From Owenia fusiformis (taxonomy: Eukaryota > Annelida > Polychaeta > Sabellida > Oweniidae), in NCBI GenBank assembly GCA_903813345.2, contig CAIIXF020000011.1, positions 377,001-441,000 of the forward strand: DNA of 64,000 nucleotides, written 5' to 3'. The notes beneath the pieces are model-generated. The model did no database searches. It worked only from the letters and a program-made list of their open reading frames with translations, and was not told where the DNA came from. The translations under genes were made by a program, and so were the position numbers. Numbering within the stretch: position 1 is the stretch's first letter; every line of letters begins with the position of its first letter. This document shows, one piece after another, positions 10,882-21,800 of this stretch.

Positions 10882-13800
10882 ATGTTGTTAGAGAATAGTC
10901 ATGCGTATTTCCTATTTCTGTTAATATTCATTTCAATCTCTGAACTGCAACGATGTAAGTACAGTAAAGGTAAAACATGTTTAAAACTCATTTTAAAGTC
11001 AAGAAATCGAGAGATTAAGTTATGTTTTAATTATTCTACTTGTGTGTATTTATTTTAAACTTTTAACTGCAATTTATGTGTGTATGCATATCTGCGTTAT
11101 GTTGTTGGTTCATATCTGCTTTCGTTACCCAACTGTATAACTTACTGTATATTTCACTGGTGGATCCAGAGGGGGAAAATTTGGGGCCAAAATTTTGCCT
11201 CAATTAGTGGGTCTTTTGGGCATTACTTGGCCTTATGGGATTTTTATGCCAAATTATCCAAAAATGGCCTTTGATTTTCTAAATGTGGGCCCAATTTTGG
11301 GATTTTGGTGCCAATTTTTCTGATTTGAAATGTGCGCCCCCCACCCGTGTTAGTTTCTGGTTAGCTTCTGGATCTGACAGAGAATCTTTACCAATACTGT
11401 ATGCTTCTAAGAGAAGACTGTATGCTCCTAGCAGATAAATATATAATTCTTATATTATCTCTAGCGTGCTTGTAGAAGATTGTATGCTTCTACTTTCAAA
11501 TAATATGTTGAAATTAAATGACTCAAATGTTCAAGATTTCCATTTGCAGTTCATTATTTTAATAATTACAACACTTACATCTCATCTGAGTTCAGATAAT
11601 TTCTAAAATAAACTTAGTTTGCGTTTCTGATGTGTTTTAAACATATGATAATATCAATGATCGATGAATAAATAAACAAAATAAATTATAACAATATTGT
11701 AACATTAATAACAATTAACCAAGTTGGTCGATATTTATAGAACAACTATATTATATATGTTTTAGCACTGTATTCGATACTATGATATGTATTAAAATAA
11801 TAGGAAATATGATATTATTATAGATATCGATCTGGATGGTAAGTAATTATAAAAAATTATTGACCGTAATGAAAAAGAATCAAAATTGATGAATAGATTC
11901 AATATTTTATTTATTTCAAGCCAAAACAATTGACTTCCTCACAAAATCAATTACAGGACATAATTTTACAGTTATACAGTAAAATGCATTGTTTAATAAA
12001 TACTTAAATATCACTATCTGACAAAACTGGTTTATTCCTCTTTCAAATAGCTCCCGACGTTGATTGAAAAGTTTATCTATTTACAATTTTAAAATCATCT
12101 GAAATTTAATATAGTTAAGTATTAAGTCATATTTATTGTAATTATGTAAGAATTGTATACAATAAAAAAATGTCGAGTACAAAACGTACTTATTAATGCT
12201 TTAAATACTACAAAAGATAATATATCTATCGGTCTATCACTTACAGAATTCTGCACCGATGTGTGTAAGGAATTTCCAAGTGGTGGCCATTTCGCGTACC
12301 CTGGCAACTGCTGCAAGTACATCCAATGTAAAGAACTTGGCTACGAGTTTAAAGGATATAATGAAACTTGTATGTACCCATTGGTGTGGAATGATGCACG
12401 GTCGGCATGTGACTTTGCATTCAGAGTTCCCGGATGTGACGAATCGTGCCACGGTAATTAATTTTTGTAATAGCTTTTCATACGTAGCATTCGCGAATTC
12501 ATTTGCCGATTGACGGTTTAACCTACTTTTATGGCCAATTTATTAAAATATGAATAGTACCTGCCATTCCATTCATATCTAAATGAGTTGGCAATAAATA
12601 GTAGGTTAAGCTGCCATTTGAATTCGCGAATTCTCACATCGTTCTCAAAAACGGGCTCAAACTTTGTACGAACGGATTTTGAATGTTTGGGGTCTATTTA
12701 CAAATTTCATGAACATACTCGACCGTTAAAATCATGATTAAAATTGTCTGGTGGTCGTCACGTTCTGCAATATAAAACAAATTAAAACTTACTTCGGGCA
12801 GCTAGACTGGAATTGTCGCACTTCAAACCTACTAGGCTAGGATCTCAAAAACAACATATGAACAAAAAATTTACATATTGAACTGTAGATATGAAAACTT
12901 TGTGGTAATTCCTATCACACTATTCATAAAATAACAACAGAAAATAATAACAGTACAATGTATAATAATTTTTTGTTTTTTAAAATACAACAGTCAACAA
13001 ATCAAACAAATATCTTAAAACTTTCAGTGACTAGTCCGCTGTAGATGACATTTCTGAAGCGCACGATCATGATACATTGAATACATACATGCACATAGAT
13101 TCTCTCTCGTATAAAATGACATGTTTAAAAGACATAAATGTAATAAATGTCTATCAACACAGATAAGAATACAGGGGTATTTTATCTTTTCTATTCACAT
13201 TTGTCGGTGTACAATATCAGCTTTCAAATGCGACACGTAGGCAACCAGAATTCCTCTTGTACACTTGTTAAAACAAGAGGATGAATATCCCAGAATTCAT
13301 AGGTGAACTTACCACCATGCATAGATGACCATCTAGTGGTTCATCTTTAGGTGGAGGTTTGTCATTGAATTAGGGGGAAGACCCCTCTTCGTTAAAACAT
13401 CTTCAGTTTGGCGATTTTAATTAATAAACACTTCATATTTGTTGTGAATTCTCAATTAAAATCAGGAGCAAAATAGACATCCTTTTAAAATCAGGTCATC
13501 TGATGTTCACTGCGGTCATGTAATTTATTAAAAGGGACGTTTCCATGGTATCAGTAATTACCACCATCGGTAAATGGCAATTATAATGGTAGAAAGGAGA
13601 GAGAGATAATATTGAAAATGGCTACAATAATTGTAAAATGGTAACAATAACAGTAAAATGGTCAGAATAGTAAAAAATGGTAACAATAATGATAAAGCTG
13701 TTACAAATATAGTAAATGGTACAATAATTCTAAAGCGATAGCGGTAATAATAATGGAAAATGGTAACACTCGTGGAAGCTGGTAACAACAAAAGTGTCTA

Positions 13801-16800
13801 TATTTCAGTGAATGGAGTTGAATGGGCGCCTCCAGCTGCTGGTGCCTTTGACCCTGCAAGTAAGTCAACTTATAGCAAATGAAAAATTACAAAGGAAAAC
13901 AGTTGAATAGTTTGAACAGATAAACTGATTATTCAGTAATTTTCCCATAAATCAAACAGCATTTTATCAAAGGGAGTAGACTTGCTTCTTATGAGCGAGA
14001 CAGTATTCTAGTCCATGAACAGGTACTGGGATTTGACCAATCAGCGATTAGGGTCCTCTCTGTATAAATATCCATTGAAATCGAGGCCATCTTTGAACTC
14101 TGGGGGTTTCCTTCTCTCTTACAGTATATTTTTAGAATGGCGTCATCTATAAATTTGTTCTTCAGCTGAATGTGTACGCTATGGTAAGATCTACACTGTA
14201 CATCCTGATAATGAACAGTGGTATTACGTGGACCAGATTGGGATTGATCCCAACAACTCAAGGCATGCATCGTGTCCTCCAAACTTCGTCTTCGACTTGG
14301 ATGAATGCCTCTGCGTTGGCCAAAATGGTGCGTAAATAACATGTCTCTATAATTAATGAATGCCTCTGCGTTGGCCAAAATGATGCGTAAATAATATGTC
14401 TCTAAAATTAATGAATGCCTCTGCGTTGGCCAAAATGATGCGTAAATAACATGTCTCTAAAATTAATGAATGCCTCTCCGTTGGCCAAAATGATGCGTAA
14501 ATAACATGTCTCTATAATTAACGAATGCCTCTGCGTTGGCCAAAGTCGGTGCGTAAATAACATGTCTCTATAATTAACGAATGTCTCTGCGTTGGCCAAA
14601 ATGATGCGTAAATAACATGTCTATAATTAATGAGTGCCTCTGCGTTGGCCAAAATGGTGCGTACATAACATGTCTCTAAAATTAATAAATGCCTCTGCGT
14701 TGGCAAAAATGATGCGTAAAAACATGTCTATAATTAATGAATGCCTCTGCGTTGGCCAAAATGGTGCGTACATAACATGTCTCTAAAATTAATGCTTGCC
14801 CCTGCGTTGGCCAAAATGGTGCGTATATACATGTCTCTAAAATTAATGAATGCCTCTTCGTTGGCCAAAATGGTACGCACATAACATGTCTCTAAAAATT
14901 GCCGATACACAGTTCCATCTTGACACTACAGTATACTTTTGTGTTCAGCACATCGTATATGTTACTCTACCGATCCAAGCGGCTGTATATACATGTGTGG
15001 CATAGTGACAAAAAAGTTCTTGTATTCGTTCCTGTGCAAGCAGTACGTCCATTCTATATTAGCTGAACTAATCCTTTGCCTTTTGTACTCCAGACCCTTG
15101 GCCGTGTAATTGTATTATGTGCGTGCCTTTTGAGTTGAATATGGTGAGGGACATCGTCAACAGGAACCACGTGAAGCACACAGGTGTTAGGATATCATCT
15201 TATGCAGCACAAGACGTTGCATCAGAACCTGGTCATTTCGGATGTTTAAGTGGAAGGTAAGAGCAGTTTTGTTAATGTCAATATTGTATGAAGTATTACC
15301 TGTTAATAAAAGGAAGGGTCATCATAAGTCATTTAATCAATTATGAGAATACATCTTTGGTCTTTGTCCAATGGTCAGAATATTGTTGAAAATACATTTT
15401 ACAAACTTTCTTTATGTACCTGTACATGTACCACAAACGCAAATATTTGATAAACGTGTATATAAAATACATTTTTCATCATTATGTTTGTTTAATCATG
15501 TCCTGTTTGCTATTTTAGTGAGAGTTTCCTGGAAATCCCAGTGTTTTCCGATATGTTTTATGGCCCTGCGTTCTCCGGCAATTTCTTTTATTACCCTACC
15601 ATACCGGGTGTGGCACAGAACGACCCAATCAACATCCCAGGGAAAATGGGACTTTTCTCAAACGGCTGTTGCAACGAGTCTGCCTCCATTGCAATTTGGT
15701 TGGAGGGTTCTAATGCATATATCACGTTTAGAACAGAAGGGGGATCATTGGTGAATCATAGGTTCCAGGATGGGGTAAGTGTCCTTATATGGACTTGCTC
15801 TATAACTTCGAAATCTCGTTGAAAATATCCCCTATGAACCCTAAACGATTATTAACCATAAGTAAAACCCCTATAACCGGCCTAAAAATCGGTATTTTTA
15901 TTTGAATCATTGAGCACCTTTGATGATTGATCCTCCATTTACATCGTTTAATAATATCTGTTTTAGGATACTCTGCAGGATGAAATCATTTACAATAGAC
16001 AGTTTGGTGAAATTACATTTGTATATGGAGCTCCAAATCTGACCCTGTGTATCAACGGAAAGACATGCGTATCCATTGATACAACTTTGACTCCTTTGGG
16101 AGGTTTGTTGCTTTAGCTCTCGATCTACACTCACTTATCATTAAGCCAAACATACACCAATGGGGCATAGTGGGACTTTAATGATTTAACATTGCATGGG
16201 ACAACATGAAACTCCATGGAATTTCCCCCATGGATTCCGTCTGACTCCATGGCATTTTTCATTTTTGGAACTTTGTCCCATCGAGTTCTACGAGGTCCCA
16301 TGGACTCGATGGGGCAAGATGTGGCAAAACCCACGAAGTCCCATCGAAAATGAACATGTTCATTCTATCCACGGTACATCTTGTGACGTGTCAGGTGACT
16401 CGGGATCAAAATAGCCGCGGCAAATCCTTTCAACTAAATATAACATCATTTCTTTGGGACTTGACGTGGCATATTTGATTGGACTCGATGGGGCAAAGTC
16501 AACAAGATCACGTGGGACTCCGTGGGATTCGAGGGGGCACGTTGGGCTTCGATGAGGCAAGTGGGATTCGATGGGGCAATTGGGATATTGTCCCATTGGT
16601 GTATATTGGGCTGTGTATTTGGGCGAGGGTATTATTACTTGCTCTTTGGCTACTGTTCCACTAACTGTGGAGCTTTTAAGCTTGTTTCATTCGTTTTATT
16701 GTTTTTGAGTTTGTTGCATAATCGGTTGTATTCGAAATCGTATTGTATTGACTCTTTTGCTTCTCTTCCAAATTAGTACCGTGTGCAGTAGTACCTCGGA

Positions 16801-18063
16801 AACAGCAAATCATGATTTCGTAAATTGCTAGCAAATTGGTAAAATGTTTCAAGTTGAAATAAATGCAAGTCACAACTATATATGGTATTTTGTTTATCTA
16901 TTTAATGGAAAATTAACCCCGATTTTAATAAAAATGACCTTTCTGTCACTAGGTGATGTGTTGAGCACCGATTGCGCATTGAAGATTGGACAGCTAAATG
17001 ATGAGGAAGGTACAAGCTTTAATGGATGTGTGGACAATGTACGTATCTAAGAGTCTTTTGACCTGCGGAATTCTACCTTAGGTTAAATCATGCAGGTTAA
17101 ATCAGGTTAGGTCAAAGCATGCATACGGTGACAGGCGGTAATGAAACATTTTAGTGAGTTGTTCCTGCGTTAATCTTCTACAGCGTTAATGTTCTACTTT
17201 AATATTCAAATAAAATTTATTCTGATTGAGTTTAGTGTTAAACTGTATAAATCTCAACTTGTCATTTTTATTGAATGAAAATGATAACCATTGATTCAGC
17301 CATAATCCGTATAACAGCTGCTGTTGTGCTCTAGATAATAGGGAGTTTAAGCATGCAATATTCTCACAACCTGAACGTGATTGAAAGTTATTTAACCAAT
17401 GCATTTGTATGGCCGATTGGTAATACGTATAGATTGACGTTTCGATTTTATATGTAAGCTTAAAATCCCTAATGTCTAAATTTTAAGCGGTTTGTCACGG
17501 ATCGTTATTAAAAATGCAACTATAATCCATGGCGTTCCTACATCCTCCGATCGCAGGGCTTCAAAATCCAAAATATATTCTTTCTTTTTACCCCCTGCGA
17601 TAAGCAGTTAGCCTTTCCCCGATTAAGAACTCGCAATCTGATTGGCTGTCGCAACACTGCGACAGAAATCATGTATAAGTCATTGCGCATAATGACATCA
17701 CGTGATTCAATTTAATCGGGCGCTTCCAAATTGGTTATAGCAGGGGGAAGAAGGAGGTACGGATTCTGGATACCTGCTTAGGAGGATGCGTTCCTACGAC
17801 TCTACAACTTCGGCTCATCTCACTCCTTTATCTCGCTGAAGTGTTATCTAATTGTCAATTTCACTTTTGTTTTTCAGATTTCCGTATGTGCCGATGAGTG
17901 GGATGACGAACAAATCTACCAAGTACGAAGATACAATGAGACAGCTGTTATGTGTCACTCTCAAGACGATGATTTCGGTGCACCAGGCGCCGATTCCCTC
18001 CCCCCTCTGCCCGGCCTCCCCCCTCTGCCCGGCCTCCCCCCTCTGCTACCCCCTCCCTTTTAA
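10882..18063 (+). CDS. Pif/BMSP-like secreted chitin-binding and laminin-G protein (10 exons, about 475 aa)
   Basis: Probable shell or extracellular matrix protein that binds chitin. Exons: 10882-10969, 12247-12453, 13809-13859, 14166-14327, 14949-about 15042, 15094-15256, 15519-15774, 15967-16102, 16953-17038, 17878-18063. The start exon encodes a hydrophobic signal peptide (MLLENSHAYFLFLLIFISIS). Residues 31-98 form a peritrophin-A (ChtBD2) domain with the expected six-Cys spacing. Exon 4 (CVRYGKIYTVHPDNEQWYY, then CPPNFVFDLDECLC) looks like a divergent second one. Exons 6-10 encode a LamG/ConA-like domain (FNGCVDN near its end). The C-terminus is a PGLPPL-repeat tail. Canonical Pif begins with a VWA domain, absent here. 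The exon 5 to 6 junction is one base out of phase with its best donor, so this exon is uncertain or frameshifted. Confidence 0.82.
11159..11350. mobile_element. Degenerate MITE-like repeat (ggtggatccagaggggg type)
   Basis: A G-rich start (ggtggatccagaggggga) and a C-rich end (gcgccccccaccc) bracket repeated ttttggg/ggcca motifs. A similar composite lies at 26930-27250, ending in a C-run followed by agatccgccagtg. It sits in intron 1 of the Pif-like gene. Confidence 0.4.
12489..12642. mobile_element. Foldback MITE in Pif-like intron 2
   Basis: The left arm (cgcgaattcatttgcc, then ggtttaacctacttt) pairs with the right arm (tagtaggttaagctgcc, then gaattcgcgaattc). A related copy is at 36085-36200. 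Confidence 0.6.
13265..13400. mobile_element. MITE related to the element at 5572-5705
   Basis: Imperfect inverted ends (gttaaaacaagaggatg against cccctcttcgttaaaac) and the shared core cccagaattcatagg-gaac match the SLC18-like intron 6 element. Confidence 0.5.
13557..13795 (+). repeat. Simple array of aaaatggtaacaata-like units before exon 3
   Basis: Irregular 14-20 bp units (gtaaaatggtaacaataa variants) fill the end of Pif-like intron 2 and stop about 10 bp before the exon 3 acceptor at 13808. Confidence 0.6.
14301..14897 (+). repeat. 55-bp minisatellite made of the exon 4 end plus its 5' splice site (11 copies)
   Basis: Copies start at 14301, 14356, 14411, 14466, 14521, 14577, 14630, 14685, 14737, 14792 and 14846. 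The first is the coding end of exon 4 (atgaatgcctctgcgttggc) with its donor GTGCGT at 14328. Copies 2, 3, 4, 6 and 8 read gatgcgt, so the GT is lost. Copies 5, 7, 9 and 10 keep gtgcgt, and copy 11 has gtacgc. The usual period of 55 is not a multiple of three. Confidence 0.9.
16140..16620. mobile_element. Palindromic repeat element rich in ccatcgagtccca/tggggcaa motifs
   Basis: Ends are inverted (catacaccaatggggca against cccattggtgtatatt). The interior consists of many short copies of tgggactcgatggggcaa and its complement. It lies in Pif-like intron 8; a second member is at 23930-24240. Open frames here are low-complexity by-products. Confidence 0.6.
17536..17790. mobile_element. MITE-like element in the last Pif-like intron
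   Basis: Inverted ends catcctccgatcgcaggg and ctgcttaggaggatgcg bracket about 250 bp. There is no ORF. It lies about 90 bp before the exon 10 acceptor. Confidence 0.45.
17995..18060 (+). repeat. Coding 18-bp repeat for the PGLPPL tail
   Basis: Near-identical 18-bp units encode repeated P-G-L-P-P-L just before the stop at 18061-18063. All are in frame with the LamG exons, which supports the reading frame of exon 10. Confidence 0.8.
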
Positions 18064-18660
18064 TTATAGTAAAAATTCAAAAAATTGACATTTGATTAAA
18101 CGTATCTTAGTATCAATCAAAACCATTTATTCATGTTTACAATTAGCTCTTAAATAGTTAGACTTACTTATGTCGTATTTTGAACATTTGGTACATTTTG
18201 TCAAATCTAAACAATCAATGCATTTATAGATTGAGCCATATTTGAAATATGTTTAATGAATACTTAACAAACCTAATTAACTTATTTAAGACTGTTTGGA
18301 TAATATTGTACTGTACTGACCCTATGTGTACAATATAATGTTGAATATCACAATGGTATTTTGCCACATATGGAATATTTTCATATTTGGAATTATACCA
18401 TATATGGACTTATGTGTATATGGAATACATGCCCCTTCTTACAAAGTCATCTGATCATTCCTGTCCCACACCAAGAAGGCGTTTATATCACATACACTAT
18501 ATAAGGCCAAATATTACAAACGAGCAAACAATCCAGTATTTCCTAATCCCCATACCACCGGGGCCCGTACCACGACTGTACTATCATCCCGGGTCCTGAG
18601 AACCAAAGATGGACGTAAAAAGAAAACATTGACCTATCTCTTTACAAGAAGAGTTCAAAT

Positions 18661-18692
18661 TTTATTTGTAATTTCCGACACTTTGAAATAAA
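18661..18692. terminator. Candidate poly(A) signals of the two convergent genes
   Basis: TTTATT at 18661-18666 is AATAAA on the minus strand, about 140 bp beyond the choice-of-anchor-B stop. AATAAA at 18687-18692 on the plus strand could serve the Pif-like gene, about 620 bp beyond its stop. If both are used, the transcripts overlap tail to tail. Confidence 0.35.
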
Positions 18693-18743
18693 TTTTCGAA
18701 ATGATATTTTTCTTGTTGAGTACCAATTTCTTGTTATATATTG

Positions 18744-18842
18744 CTAGTAGCATTTAGGTGTCTAGATTATACATATGCTCGTGTTTCCCATTTCTCGTTC
18801 TTGGTCTCTAGTAGCATTTGGGGGCCTCACATGCTTGTGTTT
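18744..18842 (-). repeat. Degenerate duplication of the last coding segment and stop of the choice-of-anchor-B gene
   Basis: The coding end at 18808-18842 (minus-strand AAATGCTACTAG preceded by AAACACAAGCATGT) has a diverged copy at 18744-18786, including a second AAATGCTACTAG. Confidence 0.55.
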
Positions 18843-21800
18843 GCATTGGGCATTGTTGGCTGTTCCAACTGCTTCTTGTTTGTGTTCCCGTCAAGTTGCT
18901 CTCATAGGCCATCTCCATGGCAGCGATGTTGGGTCTGACGAGGTAAAGACCGTACTCAATAGACGTCAAGGCAACCACACCTTACATTACAATCAAAAAG
19001 AAAAGTATGTAATACTAGATTTTTATCATATTTCAAGTTTCAAGTTTTTTTCGTAACAAATTTCAGATTACGAACTTACGAGATATTTATATATCTTCAT
19101 CCGGTAAACTCATCAAAAGTATTTAAAACAAACAAATTGTTCAAGATACATTTTTAAGTTTGCTCGTGAGAACGTAATATTTAAAAAATTATTTTGAGAG
19201 AGATGTCGATTGTTTTCTATATTCGGTCGGAATCAAGAATACCATATCATTTTTAGTAATATTTTTTATCGAAAAGGTCCGTATTTGCGTTACGTTTGGA
19301 GTATTAAGTTCACGCTTGCTCTTACCGGAGGCAAAGTAAGGGTAGTTGCTCCATGTCCCGTAGAAATCCGCTCCTGCCCCTGGGTACACGTCAAAGTGGC
19401 CTACCTCAGTCAGGGTATAGGCATTCTGTAGGAATATAAAATAATTTCTCGAGATTAATGTTTATTGCGATGTGTATTTTCAATGTTGCGCTTGGTGATA
19501 AGGATAACGGATGTGTTAAGGGTAAATTAGTTGGATTCTGGCATTACAATCACGGTGTACATTTTATAGCTGACCTCGGGATCGGTCAACAGTTGTATTT
19601 CTGAAAGTAACTTTCCCCAGCGAACTGCATCATGGGAAATATTTTAACCTTATAAGGAAATAATATCGCGCCTCCTTGGCCGGAGAATTCTCTCACCTGA
19701 TCAACTCTTAAAATCCTCAGTCCAGATTCATAGTTAGACTGGTAGGTAAGATCGCCTACAATGTATTGGTTATGATCTATGGAGATCTGGTTTGAGACAT
19801 GGGTACTTTTCAGAACAGGATTACTCAATGTGCTCACGTCCCAGACGTAAGTTCGTGTATTTCTGTAGAAAATATGGAATTAAAATTGAAACATGCAATG
19901 ATGATTGACACATAGAATGGACCAACATATAAAGCACTGCTACGTATGTCAATAATCGTTTATGTATTACGCATACATTACTTACTGACTTCCTGCAGTG
20001 GAGTAATACTCGTCAGTTTCATCGTCGAGTAGAACGGTTGTGTGATCCTCTGTCACCCAGCCCTTGAAGGGATGCATCCATGAATGATAAAAGCTGACTA
20101 TGACGTTCGAAACGTTTTCAATATTGATCATAATTTGATTGGCGTTTCTTACGAGTTTCCGATTTTCAATAAAATTATTTTATTTTCAATAACAATATCC
20201 CGGTGAGTATAGTCAAGTTTTGATATGTGACTATGATTCTCATTAAAAAGTTTTCGAAACTTCAAGCTGATAATTAAGGTAATTGATAAGTCTACCTGGT
20301 GTGTGTAGCTGAAGTTTGGATATGTGACTTTACTGATCAAGGACGGGGATGCTTTGTTTGTGACATCAACAATCGTCAAACTATCTTCATTATAAGCGAA
20401 GCACACCTCTCGACCAACATAGCTGGATTCAAAGTAATAAAATAGCAATGAATATATTTACAGTTCTAAAATTAATGTCCCTACAATAAAAAGAGATTTT
20501 GAATGAAGCTTATTTCTTAGGGAAGATAATGTTAAATTTGAGAAGTTATCTCCCCCGATTGATTGTATTTTTTATCATCATTAATGATTAATGGAACATA
20601 AAGGTCATAGGATCGAGCCTTGGAGTACCCTTGCTATAATAGCGCCAATATGGATTTCCTCGCTGGTGTGAGAAGGTCAGTCCCCCTGATGAGGGTCAAA
20701 CCCATGATCCCTCGATTTCCAGATGGGCACTCTAACACGAACGTAATGCTGCCCAGTAAAGCCATAAGAATACCCAATCAAAAGCTTTCGAAATATCTAT
20801 GTACATACTTGACATCTGGACCATTGTAGTTCACACATTGTGCATCATGAGTGTACCCATCGGCAGAATAGCAGCCAGCAAAGAATGGATCAGCTGGGTT
20901 TGTCGCATCGATGAAATGCAAACCAGCTGGAAACGATCATGGTGGTTTTCTAAGTTGAAATTCAGAATCCACCGTGGAACCGAACGATGAGTAAATGTGG
21001 AGATGCCGACGTGAAATGCCCCAGCAACCCTTCGATTTGCTATTCAACGTTACATATCATCATATATATACCATGTACAATATAAATTTTAGTTTAGCTA
21101 TAAAATATCGAGAAAAGAGCACGTAAGGTATGGCAAGCCATTTTCAAAGGGCTATATCTTTAGTTCGAAGAATAAGTTAACCACAAAATCAAATGGTTCT
21201 GTTAGATCCATGTCTTATCTTCAATAAATGACATAAGGATGATAATCAAGTTGATTGAATTATCTCTTAAGCTGTCCCTAATCCACCCATCCTCACCAAT
21301 TTTCCCTAATTCAGATGCAATTTTCACCAAAAGTGCGGAGGCCTCATTATCCGGTCGACGCACCGCAAATCGCAATCGCAACGTAAATATTTAGCGAATC
21401 GTACGCAAAACGATATTATGAGGTCATCTCAAAGGCACTCTAGCGCAAATTCATTGCCGTTTTGCGTCTTTAGCGCAAATCGCAGTTTTCTTATTACACG
21501 GTAGACGCATCGCTATTTTCATTTCGCATCGCAAATACACTGCTAACCGCACGCAAATTGGTATTATGCAGTCATCGCACAGTTGCGTCCACGTAAATCA
21601 GTTGATTTTTATGTCGCAAACTCCACTTTATTTGCGGCATCCCTGACCCTGCCGCAATATAAATCGCAAACATATCATCAAGAATCTTGATAGTTTTCCT
21701 ATTTAAATTAACATTATCGTTGTAGAAATCTAGGAAGTGCCCTTTGAGACATCCAACTAAAAATAGGTTGAAAAACATTAGAGACACAAATAACCAAAAC

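Noticed and set aside
12153-12461. Plus-strand 102-codon frame as a complete small chitin-binding protein
   Set aside because: Its first 31 codons precede a clear acceptor at 12246. The domain joins in phase to the signal-peptide exon at 10882 and continues after 12453.
13989-14882. Minus-strand frames of 60-129 codons
   Set aside because: They read the 55-bp minisatellite and exon 4 backwards; repetitive and without homology.
14301-14897. CRISPR-like regular array
   Set aside because: Contiguous minisatellite without unique spacers, in a eukaryotic intron.
16196-16776. Plus-strand frames rich in Gly/Trp/Met
   Set aside because: By-product of the inverted ggggcaa words in the repeat element.
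17852-18088. Plus-strand 78-codon frame over the last Pif-like exon
   Set aside because: Wrong frame. The frame continuing from the LamG exon reads ISVCADEWDDEQIYQ and ends in the PGLPPL tail at 18063.
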